A stretch of 64,000 bases of DNA from JAJDYQ01 sp963662865 (GCA_963662865.1 OY759969.1:2046001-2110000); one strand, 5' to 3'; counted from the first letter of the stretch, positions 34,996 to 45,670 are shown. A program made the numbers and translations. The notes: a model not told the origin generated them from the letters alone.

Positions 34996-37595
34996 TTTCC
35001 TGTGGTGGTGCATAACGTGCCGGCATCCTTAATAACTCGCCTCGTGCAATAGTCGGCAGGCAATCTGCCCTCACTGTCTTTGAGACTTGGGTTGGCTCCT
35101 GCTTGTAACAGGGCTTCGATGACTTCCGGGTTCTCGTTAAACTCCGCGGCCCTGTGCAGGGGAGTCTCTCCGCCTCCATCTCGCGCATTCACCTCGGCTC
35201 CCGCTCGCATCAGCACTTGCAGAACTTCCGGGTTCTCGTTAAACCGCGCGGCCCCGTGCAGGGGAGTCAATCCGCCTTCAGTTCGCGCATTCACCTCGGC
35301 TCCCGCTCGCATCAGCACTTGCAGAACTTCCGGGTTCTCGTTAAACCACGCGGCACCGTGCAGGGGAGTCCTTCCGTATCTACCTCGCGCATTCACCTCG
35401 GCTCCCGCTCGCATCAGCACTTGCAGAACTTCCGGATTCTCGTTTCTTGCGGCCCAGTGCAGGGGAGTCACTCCGCCTTCATTTCGCGCATTCACCTCGG
35501 CTCCCGCTCGCATCAGCACTTGCAGAACTTCCGGGTTCTTGTTTTCTGCGGCCCAGTGCAGGGGAGTCCTTCCGTATCTACCTCGCGCATTCACCTCGGC
35601 CCCATCGGCCAGTAATCGCTCGATCTGTCCCGGCGTCGCGGCCTGCCACCATTCTTCAGATTCAGGAAATTCAGCGGCCGCACGCACCAACACTTGCAGA
35701 AATTCCGGGTTCTCGTTAAACCACGCGGCACTGTGCAGGGGAGTCTCTCCGTCTTCATCTCGCGCATTCACCTCGGCTCCCGCTCGCATCAGCACTTGCA
35801 GAACTTCCGGGTTCTTGTTAAACCTCGCGGCCCAGTGCAGGGGAGTCCTTCCGTATTTATCTCGCGCATTCACCTCGGCTCCCGCTCGCATCAGCACTTG
35901 CAGAACTTCCGGGTTCTTGTTTTCTGCGGCCCAGTGCAGGGGAGTCCTTCCGTATCTACCTCGCGCATTCACCTCGGCCCCATCGGCCAGTAATCGCTCG
36001 ATCTGTCCCGGCGTCGCGGCCTGCCACCATTCTTCAGATTCAGGAAATTCAGCGGCCGCACGCACCAACACTTGCAGAAATTCCGGGTTCTCGTTAAACC
36101 ACGCGGCACTGTGCAGGGGAGTCTCTCCGTCTTCATCTCGCGCATTCACCTCGGCTCCCGCTCGCATCAGCACTTGCAGAACTTCCGGGTTCTTGTTAAA
36201 CCTCGCGGCCCAGTGCAGGGGAGTCCTTCCGCCTTCAGCTCGCGCATTCACCTCGGCTCCCGCCCGCAACAGCACTTGCAGAACTTCCGGGTTCTCGTTT
36301 CCTGCGGCCCAGTACAGGGGAGTCCTTCCGTCTTTATCTCGCACATTCACCTCGGCTCCCGCTCGCATCAGCACTTGCAGAACTTCCGGGTTCTCGTTAA
36401 ACCACGCGGCACCGTGCAGGGGAGTCTCTCCGTCTTCATCTCGCGCATTCACCTCGGCTCCCGCTCGCATCAGCACTTGCAGAACTTCCGGGTTCCCGTT
36501 TTCTGCGGCCCCGTGCAGGGGAGTCCATCCGTTTTCAGTTCGTGCATTCACCTCGGCTCCCGCTCGCATCAGCACTTGCAGAACTTCCGGGTTCTTGTTT
36601 TCTGCGGCCCAGTGCAGGGGAGTCCATCCGCCTTCACCTCGCGCATTCACCTCGGCCCCATCGGCCAGTAATCGCTCGATCTGTCCCGGCGTCGCGGCCT
36701 GCCACCATTCTTCAGATTCAGGAAATTCAGCGGCCGCACGCACCAACACTTGCAGAACTTCCGGGTTCTCGTTTTCTGCGGCCCAGTACAGGGGAGTCCT
36801 TCCGTCTTTATCTCGCACATCCACCTCGGCTCCCGCTCGCATCAGCACTTGCAGAACTTCCGGGTTCTCGTTAAACCTCGCGGCACTGTACAGGGGAGTC
36901 CTTCCGAATTTATCTCGCGCATTCACCTCGGCTCCCGCTCGCATCAGCACTTGCAGAAATTCCGGGTTCTCGTTAAACCTCGCGGCACTGTGCAGGGGAG
37001 TCTCTCCGTCTTCATCTCGCGCATTCACCTCGGCTCCCGCTCGCATCAGCACTTGCAGAACTTCCGGGTTCTCGTTAAACCACGCGGCCCAGTACAGGGG
37101 AGTCCTTCCGTCTTCATCCCGCGCATTCACCTCGGCTCCCGCTCGCATCAGCACTTGCAGAACTTCCGGGCTCTCGTTAAACCACGCGGCCCTGTGCAGG
37201 GGAGTCCTTCCGAATTTATCTCGCGCATTCACCTCGGCTCCCGCTCGCATCAGCACTTGCAGAACTTCCGGGTTCTCGTTAGACGCCGCGGCCCTGTGCA
37301 GGGGAGTTCTTCCGGTTTCAGTTCGTGCATTCACCTCGGCTCCCGCTCGCATCAGCACTTGCAGAATTTCCGGGTTCTCGTTAAATGCCGCGGCACTGTG
37401 CAGGGGAGTCACTCCGTTTCCATCTCGCGCATTCACCTCGGCCCCATCGGCCAGTAATCGCTCGATCTGTGCCGGCGTCGCGGCCTGCCACCATTCTCTA
37501 GATTCAGGAAATTCAGCGGCCTGCGCCCGACCAGGGCCGGATAAAGACGCCGCGATCAGCATGATCATGGTCAGTGTTTTAATGGTTGATTTCAT
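34983..37595 (-). CDS. Secreted ankyrin-repeat protein, array copy 2 (largest)
   Basis: 870 residues with about 21 ankyrin repeats, the longest of the set. The cap module recurs three times inside the protein (each as AAAEFPESEEWWQAATPGQI), so it reads like four shorter genes fused end to end; the second and third internal blocks are nearly identical, which points to a recent internal duplication. The tail lacks AAENEHIKNSKARW because of a deletion of about 46 bases. The frame then runs on into the spacer (ADYCTRRVIKDAGTL) and stops inside the conserved spacer palindrome. Confidence 0.87.
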   Translation of the reverse strand: MKSTIKTLTMIMLIAASLSGPGRAQAAEFPESREWWQAATPAQIERLLADGAEVNARDGNGVTPLHSAAAFNENPEILQVLMRAGAEVNARTETGRTPLHRAAASNENPEVLQVLMRAGAEVNARDKFGRTPLHRAAWFNESPEVLQVLMRAGAEVNARDEDGRTPLYWAAWFNENPEVLQVLMRAGAEVNARDEDGETPLHSAARFNENPEFLQVLMRAGAEVNARDKFGRTPLYSAARFNENPEVLQVLMRAGAEVDVRDKDGRTPLYWAAENENPEVLQVLVRAAAEFPESEEWWQAATPGQIERLLADGAEVNARGEGGWTPLHWAAENKNPEVLQVLMRAGAEVNARTENGWTPLHGAAENGNPEVLQVLMRAGAEVNARDEDGETPLHGAAWFNENPEVLQVLMRAGAEVNVRDKDGRTPLYWAAGNENPEVLQVLLRAGAEVNARAEGGRTPLHWAARFNKNPEVLQVLMRAGAEVNARDEDGETPLHSAAWFNENPEFLQVLVRAAAEFPESEEWWQAATPGQIERLLADGAEVNARGRYGRTPLHWAAENKNPEVLQVLMRAGAEVNARDKYGRTPLHWAARFNKNPEVLQVLMRAGAEVNARDEDGETPLHSAAWFNENPEFLQVLVRAAAEFPESEEWWQAATPGQIERLLADGAEVNARGRYGRTPLHWAAENKNPEVLQVLMRAGAEVNARNEGGVTPLHWAARNENPEVLQVLMRAGAEVNARGRYGRTPLHGAAWFNENPEVLQVLMRAGAEVNARTEGGLTPLHGAARFNENPEVLQVLMRAGAEVNARDGGGETPLHRAAEFNENPEVIEALLQAGANPSLKDSEGRLPADYCTRRVIKDAGTLCTTTGNSGA

Positions 37596-37631
37596 TGGTA
37601 CCCTCTCCTGCCTGTCAATAGAATATGCCGT

Positions 37632-38810
37632 TCAGGCACCTGAATTTCCTGTGGTGGTGCATAACGTGCCGGCATCCTTAATAACTCGCCTCGTGCAATA
37701 GTCGGCAGGCAATCTGCCCTCACTGTCTTTGAGTTTTGGGTTGGCTCCCGCTTGTAACAGGGCTTCGATGACTTCCGGGTTCTCGTTAAGCGCCGCGGCC
37801 CTGTGCAGGGGAGTCCCTCCGCCTCCATCTAGCGCATTCACCTCGGCTCCCGCTCGCATCAGCACTTGCAGAACTTCCAGGTTCTCGTTAAGCCACGCGG
37901 CCCAGTGCAGGGGAGTCTCTCCGAATTCAGCTCGCGCATTCACCTCGGCTCCCGCTCGCATCAGCACTTGCAGAACTTCCGGGTTCTTGTTAAACCCCGC
38001 GGCCCTGTGCAGGGGAGTTCTTCCGGTTTCAGTTCGTGCATTCACCTCGGCTCCCGCTCGCATCAGCACTTGCAGAACTTCCGGGTTCTTGTTAAACCCC
38101 GCGGCACTGTGCAGGGGAGTCGCTCCGACTTTATCTCGCACATCCATCTCGGCTCCCGCTCGCATCAGCACTTGCAGAACTTCCGGGTTCTTGTTAAACC
38201 CCGCGGCACTGTGCAGGGGAGTCGCTCCGACTTTATCTCGCACATCCATCTCGGCTCCCGCTCGCATCAGCACTTGCAGAACTTCCGGGTTCTTGTTATA
38301 TCCCGCGGCCCAGTACAGGGGAGTCTCTCCGCGTTCAGTTCGCACATCCACCTCGGCTCCCGCTCGCATCAGCACTTGCAGAACTTCCGGGTTCTCGTTT
38401 TCTGCGGCACTGTGCAGGGGAGTACCTCCGCCTTCATCTCGCGCATTCACCTCGGCTCCCGCTCGCATCAGCACTTGCAGAACTTCCGGGTTCTCGTTTC
38501 TTGCGGCACTGTGCAGGGGAGTCACTCCGCCTTCATTTCGCGCATTCACCTCGGCTCCCGCTCGCATCAGCACTTGCAGAACTTCCGGGTTCTCGTTAAA
38601 CCGCGCGGCCCAGTGCAGGGGAGTCACTCCGTTTCCATCTCGCGCATTCACCTCGGCTCCATCGGCCAGTAATCGCTCGATCTGTCCCGGCGTCGCGGCC
38701 TGCCACCATTCTCTAGATTCAGGAAATTCAGCGGCCTGCGCCCGGCCAGGGCCGGATAAAGACGCCGCGATCAGCATGATCATGGTCAGTGTTTTAATGG
38801 TTGATTTCAT
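37632..38810 (-). CDS. Secreted ankyrin-repeat protein, array copy 3
   Basis: 392 residues: signal peptide, cap, nine repeats and the closing repeat. Two adjacent repeats (AEMDVRDKVGATPLHSAAGF) are identical at the DNA level, including a rare Met for Val substitution, indicating a very recent single-unit duplication. The tail is of the deleted class (CTRRVIKDAGTL). 36 bases separate it from copy 2. Confidence 0.87.
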   Translation of the reverse strand: MKSTIKTLTMIMLIAASLSGPGRAQAAEFPESREWWQAATPGQIERLLADGAEVNARDGNGVTPLHWAARFNENPEVLQVLMRAGAEVNARNEGGVTPLHSAARNENPEVLQVLMRAGAEVNARDEGGGTPLHSAAENENPEVLQVLMRAGAEVDVRTERGETPLYWAAGYNKNPEVLQVLMRAGAEMDVRDKVGATPLHSAAGFNKNPEVLQVLMRAGAEMDVRDKVGATPLHSAAGFNKNPEVLQVLMRAGAEVNARTETGRTPLHRAAGFNKNPEVLQVLMRAGAEVNARAEFGETPLHWAAWLNENLEVLQVLMRAGAEVNALDGGGGTPLHRAAALNENPEVIEALLQAGANPKLKDSEGRLPADYCTRRVIKDAGTLCTTTGNSGA

Positions 38811-38909
38811 TGGTACCCTCTCCTTCCTGTCAATAGAATATGCCGTTCAGGCAACTGAATTTCCTGTGGTGGTGCATAACGTGCCGGCATCCTTAATAAC
38901 GCGCCTCGC

Positions 38910-40970
38910 TCAATAGTCGGCAGGCAATTTGCCCTCGCTGTCTTTGAGTTTTGGGTTGGCTCCCGCTTGTAACAGGGCTTCGATGACTTCCGGGTTCTCG
39001 CTTTTTTCCGTTGCCGCGTGCAAGGGAGTCACTCCGTTTTCATCTCGCGCATTCACCTCGGCTCCCGCTCGCATCAGCACTTGCAGAACTTCCGGGTTCT
39101 CGTTAAACTGCGCGGCCCTGTGCAGGGGAGTCTCTTCGTCTCCATCTCGCGCATTCACCTCGGCTCCCGCTCGCATCAGCACTTGCAGAACTTCCGGGTT
39201 CTCGTTTCCTGCGCCCACGTGCAGGGGAGTCCTTCCGTCTTTATCTCGCACATCCACCTCGGCTCCCGCTCGCATCAGCACTTGCAGAACTTCCGGGTTC
39301 TCGTTTCCTGCGCCCACGTGCAGGGGAGTCCTTCCGTCTTTATCTCGCACATCCACCTCGGCTCCCGCTCGCATCAGCACTTGCAGAACTTCCGGGTTCT
39401 CGTTTCCTGCGCCCACGTGCAGGGGAGTCCTTCCGTATTCAGTTCGCGCATTCACCTCGGCTCCCGCTCGCATCAGCACTTGCAGAACTTCCGGATTCTC
39501 GTTTCCTGCGGCCCAGTGCAGGGGAGTCAATCCGCTTCTTTCATCCCACGCCTTCACCTCGGCCCCATCGGCCAGTAATCGCTCGATCTGTGCCGGCGTC
39601 GCGGCCTGCCACCATTCGTAAGAGTCAGGAAAGTCAGCGGCCGCACGCACCAACACTTGCAGAACTTCCGGGTTCTCGTTGTCTGCGGCCCTGTACAGGG
39701 GAGTACTTCCGGTTTCATCTCGCGCATTCACCTCGGCTCCCGCTCGCATCAGCACTTGCAGAACTTCCGGGTTCTCGTTAAACCACGCGGCCCTGTGCAG
39801 GGGAGTCCATCCGTCTTTAACTCGCGCATTCACCTCGGCTCCCGCTCGCATCAGCACTTGCAGAACTTCCGGGTTCTCGTTAAACCACGCGGCCCTGTGC
39901 AGGGGAGTCCATCCGTCTTTATCTCGCGCATTCACCTCGGTTCCCGCTCGCAACAGCACTTGCAGAACTTCCGGGTTCTCGTTTCTTGCGGCCCAGTACA
40001 GGGGAGTCTCTCCGTATATACTTCGCGCATTCACCTCGGCTCCCGCTCGCAACAGCACTTGCAGAACTTCCGGGTTCTCGTTAAACCCCGCGGCCCTGTG
40101 CAGGGGAGTACTTCCGTCTCCATCTCGCGCATTCACCTCGGCTCCCGCCCGCACCAGCACTTGCAGAACTTCCGGGTTCTCGTTTTTTGCGGCCCTGTGC
40201 AGGGGAGTACTTCCGGATCTACCTCGCGCATTCACCTCGGCCCCATCGGCCAGTAATCGCTCGATCTGTCCCGGCGTCGCGGCCTGCCACCATTCTTTAG
40301 ATTCAGGAAATTCAGCGGCCGCACGCACCAACACTTGCAGAACTTCCGGGTTCTCGTTTCCTGCGGCCCAGTGCAGGGGAGTCCTTCCGCCTTCAGTTCG
40401 CGCATTCACCTCGGCTCCCGCTCGCAACAGCACTTGCAGAACTTCCGGGTTCTCGTTTCCTGCGGCCCAGTGCAGGGGAGTCCTTCCGCCTTCAGTTCGC
40501 GCATTCACCTCGGCTCCCGCTCGCAACAGCACTTGCAGAACTTCCGGGTTCTCGTTTTTTGCGGCCCTGTGCAGGGGAGTACTTCCGATCATCCCATCTC
40601 GCGCATTCACCTCGGCTCCCGCTCGCATCAGTACTTGCAGAACTTCCGGGTTCTCGTTTCTTGCGGCACTGTGCAGGGGAGTCCATCCGCCTTCAGTTCG
40701 CGCATTCACCTCAGCTCCCGCTCGCATCAGCACTTGCAGAACTTCCGGGTTCTCGTTAAACCACGCGGCCCTGTGCAGGGGAGTCACTCCGCCTTCATCT
40801 CGCGCCTTCACCTCGGCTCCATCGGCCAGTAATCGCTCGATCTGTGCCGGCGTCGCGGCCTGCCACCATTCTTTAGATTCAGGAAATTCAGCGGCCTGCG
40901 CCCGGCCAGGGACGGATAAAGACGCCGCGATCAGCATGATCATGGCCAGTGTTTTAATGGTTGATTTCAT
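38910..40970 (-). CDS. Secreted ankyrin-repeat protein, array copy 4
   Basis: 686 residues, about 17 repeats in three blocks; internal cap modules occur twice (VRAAAEFPESKEWW and VRAAADFPDSYEWW). Three consecutive HVGAGNENPEV repeats are nearly identical. It ends directly after LPADY: it belongs to the tail-deleted class but a TGC-to-TGA change gives an immediate stop, so the spurious extension seen in its relatives is lost. The palindrome in its upstream-facing spacer is damaged (38846-38859). Confidence 0.87.
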   Translation of the reverse strand: MKSTIKTLAMIMLIAASLSVPGRAQAAEFPESKEWWQAATPAQIERLLADGAEVKARDEGGVTPLHRAAWFNENPEVLQVLMRAGAEVNARTEGGWTPLHSAARNENPEVLQVLMRAGAEVNARDGMIGSTPLHRAAKNENPEVLQVLLRAGAEVNARTEGGRTPLHWAAGNENPEVLQVLLRAGAEVNARTEGGRTPLHWAAGNENPEVLQVLVRAAAEFPESKEWWQAATPGQIERLLADGAEVNARGRSGSTPLHRAAKNENPEVLQVLVRAGAEVNARDGDGSTPLHRAAGFNENPEVLQVLLRAGAEVNARSIYGETPLYWAARNENPEVLQVLLRAGTEVNARDKDGWTPLHRAAWFNENPEVLQVLMRAGAEVNARVKDGWTPLHRAAWFNENPEVLQVLMRAGAEVNARDETGSTPLYRAADNENPEVLQVLVRAAADFPDSYEWWQAATPAQIERLLADGAEVKAWDERSGLTPLHWAAGNENPEVLQVLMRAGAEVNARTEYGRTPLHVGAGNENPEVLQVLMRAGAEVDVRDKDGRTPLHVGAGNENPEVLQVLMRAGAEVDVRDKDGRTPLHVGAGNENPEVLQVLMRAGAEVNARDGDEETPLHRAAQFNENPEVLQVLMRAGAEVNARDENGVTPLHAATEKSENPEVIEALLQAGANPKLKDSEGKLPADY

Positions 40971-41052
40971 TGGTACCCTCTCCTGCCTGTTAATAGAATA
41001 TGCCGTTCAGGCACCTGAATTTCCTGTGGTGGTGCATAACGTGCCGGCATCC

Positions 41053-42937
41053 TTAATAACGCGCCGCGCGCAATCGCCAGCGGGCCTTGCTGTTTTTGAT
41101 GTGTTCGTTCTCTGCGGCATAGTCGGCAGGCAATTTGCCCTCGCTGTCTTTGAGTTTTGGGTTGGCTCCCGCTTGTAACAGGGCTTCGATAACTTCCGGG
41201 TTCTTGCTTTTTTCCGCTGCCACGTGCAGGGGAGTCCTTCCGTTTTCAGTTCGTGCATTCACCTCGGCTCCCGCTCGCATCAGCACTTGCAGAACTTCCG
41301 GGTTCTCGTTTTCTGCCGCGGCCCAGTGCAGGAGAGTCCATCCGTCTTTAACTCGCGCATTCACCTCGGCTCCCGCTCGCATCAGCACTTGCAGAACTTG
41401 CGGAACTTGCGGGTTCTCGTTTTCTACGGCCCAGTACAGGGGAGTCGCTCCGTCTTTACCTCGCGCATTCACCTCGGCTCCCGCTCGCAACAGCACTTGC
41501 AGAACTTCCGGGTTCTCGTTTCCTGCGCCCACGTGCAGGGGAGTCCATCCGTCTTTATCTCGCACATCCACCTCGGCTCCCGCCCGCAACAGCACTTGCA
41601 GAACTTCCGGGTTCTCGTTTGCTGACGCGGCCCAGTGCAGGGGAGTCCATCCGGAAGTCACTCCGCCTTCAGCTCGCGCATTCACCTCGGCTCCCGCTCG
41701 CATCAGCACTTGCAGAACTTCCGGGTTCTTGTTTTCTGTGGCCCTGTGCAGGGGAGTCGCTCCGTCTTTATCTCGCACATCCACCTCGGCTCCCGCTCGC
41801 ATCAGCACTTGCAGAACTTCCGGGTTCTCGTTTTTTACCGCGGCCACGTGCAGGGGAGTCCATCCGCCTTCAGCTCGCGCATTCACCTCGGCTCCCGCTC
41901 GCAACAGCACTTGCAGAACTTCCGGGTTCTCGTTATATCTCGCGGCCATGTGCAGGGGAGTCCATCCGTCTTTATCTCGCACATCCACCTCGGCTCCTGC
42001 TCGCAACAGCACTTGCAGAACTTCCGGGTTCTCGTTAAACCACGCGGCCCCGTGCAGGGGAGTCCATCCGCCTTCATCCCACGCCTTCACCTCGGCTCCA
42101 TCGGCCAGTAATCGCTCGATCTGTGCCGGCGTCGCGGCCTGCCACCATTCTCTAGATTCAGGAAATTCAGCTCGCGCATTCACCTCGCTCCCGCCCGCAC
42201 CAGCACTTGCAGAACTTCCGGGTTCTTGTTAAAATCCGCTGCCATGTGCAGGGGAGTCCTTCCGTCTTTATCTCGCACATCCACCTCGGCTCCCGCTCGC
42301 ATCAGCACTTGCAGAACTTCCGGGTTCTCGTTATGCCACGCGGCCCTGTGCAGGGGAGTCCATCCGCCTTCATCTCGCGCATTCACCTCGGCTCCCGCTC
42401 GCATCAGCACTTGCAGAACTTCCGGGTTCTCGTTTCCTGCGGCCCTGTGCAGGAGAGTACCTCCGTCTTTACCTCGCGCATTCACCTCGACTCCCGCTCG
42501 CATCAGCACTTGCAGAACTTCCGGGTTCTCGTTAAGCGCCGCGGCCCAATGCAGGGGAGTCTCCCCGCCCTTATTCCGTGCATTCACCTCGGTTCCCGCC
42601 TGCACCAGCGCCTGCAGGACGGCGGGATTCCCATTAAAGGCCGCAGCCCAGTGCAGGGGAGTCACTCCGTCTTCAGTTCGCGCATTCACCTCGGCTCCCG
42701 CTCGCATCAGCACTTGCAGAACTTCCGGGTTCTCGTTAAACCCCGCGGCACTGTGCAGGGGAGTCCATCCGCCTTCAGCTCGGCCCCATCGGCCAGTAAT
42801 CGCTCGATCTGTGCCGGCGTCGCGGCCTGCCACCATTCTCTAGATTCAGGAAATTCAGCGGCCTGCGCCCGGCCAGGGCCGGATAAAGACGCCGCGATCA
42901 GCATGATCATGGCCAGTGTTTTAATGGTTGATTTCAT
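41053..42937 (-). pseudogene. Ankyrin-repeat gene, array copy 5, frameshifted twice
   Basis: Signal peptide and cap start at 42937 as in the other copies. Near 42778 a 13-base deletion between two GAG triplets joins GGCCGAG directly to CTGAAGG and shifts the frame, so translation ends after 76 residues. About 15 repeats follow in two further frames. A single-base deletion near 42189 (CTCGCTCCC where other copies have CTCGGCTCCC) changes frame again just before an internal cap (EFPESREWW). The last block (41053-42183) has the full tail ending RLRAARY. The gene is probably silent, but its repeats remain intact enough to donate sequence to neighbours. Confidence 0.85.
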
Positions 42938-42973
42938 TGGTACCCTCTCCTGCCTGTTAATAGAATATGCCGT

Positions 42974-43843
42974 TCAGGCACCTGAATTTACTGTGGTGGT
43001 GCATAACGTGCCGGCATCCTTAATAACTCGCCTCGTGCAATAGTCGGCAGGCAATTTGCCCTCACTGTCTTTGAGACTTGGGTTGGCTCCTGCTTGTAAC
43101 AGGGCTTCGATGACTTCCGGGTTCTTGCTTTTTTCCGCTGCCACGTGCAGGGGAGTCCTTCCGCCTTTATCTCGCACATCCACCTCGGCTCCCGCTCGCA
43201 TCAGCATTTGCAGAACTTCCGGGTTCTCGTTTCCTGCGGCCCTGTGCAGGGGAGTCCATCCGAATTCATCCCGCGCATTCACCTCGGCTCCCGCTCGCAT
43301 CAGCACTTGCAGAACTTCCGGGTTCTCGTTTCCTGCGGCCCTGTGCAGGGGAGTCCATCCGAATTCATCCCGCGCATTCACCTCGGCTCCCGCTCGCATC
43401 AGCACTTGCAGAACTTCCGGGTTCTCGCTTTCTGCCGCTGCCACGTGCAGGGGAGTCCCTCCGTCTTCATACCGCGCATTCACCTCGGCTCCCGCTCGCA
43501 TCAGTACTTGCAGAACTTCCGGGTTCTCGTTTCTTGCGGCACTGTGCAGGGGAGTCCATCCGCCTTCAGTTCGCGCATTCACCTCAGCTCCCGCTCGCAT
43601 CAGCACTTGCAGAACTTCCGGGTTCTCGTTAAGCCACACGGCCCAGTGCAGGGGAGTCACTCCGCCTTCAGCTCGGGCATTCACCTCGGCCCCATCGGCC
43701 AGTAATCGCTCGATCTGTCCCGGCGTCGCGGCCTGCCACCATTCTCTAGATTCAGGAAATTCAGCGGCCTGCGCCCGGCCAGGGACGGATAAAGACGCCG
43801 CGATCAGCATGATCATGGCCAGTGTTTTAATGGTTGATTTCAT
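42974..43843 (-). CDS. Secreted ankyrin-repeat protein, array copy 6
   Basis: 289 residues: signal peptide, cap, six repeats, closing repeat NPEVIEALLQAGANPSLKDS and the deleted-class tail CTRRVIKDAGTLC. Repeats four and five (RDEFGWTPLHRAAGNENPEV) are DNA-identical. Block EDGGTPLHVAAAESENPEV recurs in copies 9 and 12. Confidence 0.87.
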   Translation of the reverse strand: MKSTIKTLAMIMLIAASLSVPGRAQAAEFPESREWWQAATPGQIERLLADGAEVNARAEGGVTPLHWAVWLNENPEVLQVLMRAGAEVNARTEGGWTPLHSAARNENPEVLQVLMRAGAEVNARYEDGGTPLHVAAAESENPEVLQVLMRAGAEVNARDEFGWTPLHRAAGNENPEVLQVLMRAGAEVNARDEFGWTPLHRAAGNENPEVLQMLMRAGAEVDVRDKGGRTPLHVAAEKSKNPEVIEALLQAGANPSLKDSEGKLPADYCTRRVIKDAGTLCTTTVNSGA

Positions 43844-43879
43844 TGGTACCCTCTCCTGCCTGTTAATAGAATATGCCGT

Positions 43880-45634
43880 TCAGGCACCTGAATTTCCTGT
43901 GGTGGTGCATAACGTGCCGGCATCCTTAATAACTCGCCTCGTGCAATAGTCGGCAGGCAATTTGCCCTCGCTGTCTTTGAGTTTCGGGTTGGCTCCTGCT
44001 TGTAACAGGGCTTCGATGACTTCCGGGTCCTCGCTTTTTTCCGCTGCCACGTGCAGGGGAGTCCTTCCGGTTTCATCTCGCGCATTCACCTCGGCTCCCG
44101 CTCGCATCAGCACTTGCAGAACTTCCGGGTTCTCGTTAAATGCCGCGGCACTGTGCAGGGGAGTCCATCCGCCTTCAGTAAGCCACACGGCTATCCTGTG
44201 CAGAGTCCACCATCCGCCTTCACCTAGCGCATTCACCTCGGCTCCCGCTCGCATCAGCACTTGCAGAACTTCCGGGTTCTCGTTAAGCCCCGCGGCCCAG
44301 TGCAGGGGAGTACTTCCGTCTTTACCTCGCGCATTCACCTCGGCTCCCGCTCGCATCAGCACTTGCAGAACTTCCGGGTTCTCGTTATGCCCCGCGGCCC
44401 CGTGCAGGGGAGTCTCTCCGCCTTCATCTCGCGCATTCACCTCGGCTCCCGCTCGCATCAGCACTTGCAGAACTTCCGGGTTCTCGTTAAATGCCGCGGC
44501 ACTGTGCAGGGGAGTCCATCCGTATTCAGTAGGCCACACGGCTATCCTGTGCAGAGTCCATTTGCCTTCACCTAGCGCATTCACCTCGGCTCCCGCTCGC
44601 ATCAGCACTTGCAGAACTTCCGGGTTCTCGTTAAGCCCCGCGGCCCAGTGCAGGGGAGTCTCTCCGCCTTCATCTCGCGCATTCACCTCGGCTCCCGCTC
44701 GCATCAGCACTTGCAGAACTTCCGGGTTCTCGTTAAACCTCGCGGCCCAGTGCAGGGGAGTCCATCCGCTTTCATCCCACTCCTTCACCTCGGCCCCATC
44801 GGCCAGTAATCGCTCGATCTGTGCCGGCGTCGCGGCCTGCCACCATTCTTTAGATTCAGGAAATTCAGCGGCCGCACGCACCAACACTTGCAGAACTTCC
44901 GGGTTCTCGTTTTCTGCCACGGCCCAGTGCAGGGGAGTCTCTCCGCGTTCAGTTCGCGCATTCACCTCGGCTCCCGCTCGCATCAGCACTTGCAGAAATT
45001 CCGGGTTCTCGTTAGACGCCGCGGCCTTGTGCAGGGGAGTCCATCCGCCTTTATCTCGCGCATTCACCTCGGCTCCCGCTCGCATCAGCACTTGCAGAAA
45101 TTCCGGGTTCTCGTTACGCCACGCGGCACTGTGCAGGGGAGTCGTTCCGAAATTGCCTCGCGCATTCACCTCGGCTCCCGCTCGCATCAGCACTTGCAGA
45201 AATTCCGGGTTCTCGTTTTTTTCCGCTGCCACGTGCAGGGGAGTCCATCCGTCTTTATCTCGCACATTCACCTCGGCTCCCGCTCGCATCAGCACTTGCA
45301 GAACTTCCGGGTTCTCGTTAAGCCCCGCGGCCCAGTGCAGGGGAGTCTCTCCGCCTTCATCTCGCGCATTCACCTCGGCTCCCGCTCGCATCAGCACTTG
45401 CAGAACTTCCGGGTTCTCGTTAAACCTCGCGGCCCAGTGCAGGGGAGTCCATCCGCTTTCATCCCACTCCTTCACCTCGGCCCCATCGGCCAGTAATCGC
45501 TCGATCTGTGCCGGCGTCGCGGCCTGCCACCATTCTTTAGATTCAGGAAATTCAGCGGCCTGCGCCCGGCCAGGGACGGATAAAGACGCCGCGATCAGCA
45601 TGATCATGGTCAGTGTTTTAATGGTTGATTTCAT
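43880..45634 (-). CDS. Secreted ankyrin-repeat protein, array copy 7, with atypical inserts
   Basis: 584 residues, about 13 repeats. The first two repeats after the cap (EWDESGWTPLHWAARFNENP and the next, RDEGGETPLHWAAGL) recur unchanged after an internal cap, so half of the gene is a duplicate of the other. Two odd insertions of about 15 residues (WTLHRIAVWPTEYG and WTLHRIAVWLTEGG) interrupt repeats at equivalent places, evidence of block duplication carrying the insert. Tail of the deleted class. Confidence 0.87.
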   Translation of the reverse strand: MKSTIKTLTMIMLIAASLSVPGRAQAAEFPESKEWWQAATPAQIERLLADGAEVKEWDESGWTPLHWAARFNENPEVLQVLMRAGAEVNARDEGGETPLHWAAGLNENPEVLQVLMRAGAEVNVRDKDGWTPLHVAAEKNENPEFLQVLMRAGAEVNARGNFGTTPLHSAAWRNENPEFLQVLMRAGAEVNARDKGGWTPLHKAAASNENPEFLQVLMRAGAEVNARTERGETPLHWAVAENENPEVLQVLVRAAAEFPESKEWWQAATPAQIERLLADGAEVKEWDESGWTPLHWAARFNENPEVLQVLMRAGAEVNARDEGGETPLHWAAGLNENPEVLQVLMRAGAEVNALGEGKWTLHRIAVWPTEYGWTPLHSAAAFNENPEVLQVLMRAGAEVNARDEGGETPLHGAAGHNENPEVLQVLMRAGAEVNARGKDGSTPLHWAAGLNENPEVLQVLMRAGAEVNALGEGGWWTLHRIAVWLTEGGWTPLHSAAAFNENPEVLQVLMRAGAEVNARDETGRTPLHVAAEKSEDPEVIEALLQAGANPKLKDSEGKLPADYCTRRVIKDAGTLCTTTGNSGA

Positions 45635-45670
45635 TGGTACCCTCTCCTTCCTGTCAATAGAATATGCCGT

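Noticed and set aside
34982..35040. Reading each ankyrin spacer as an independent promoter with a TATTCT -10
   Set aside because: No acceptable -35 at 16-18 bases in any copy; operon transcription is equally likely.
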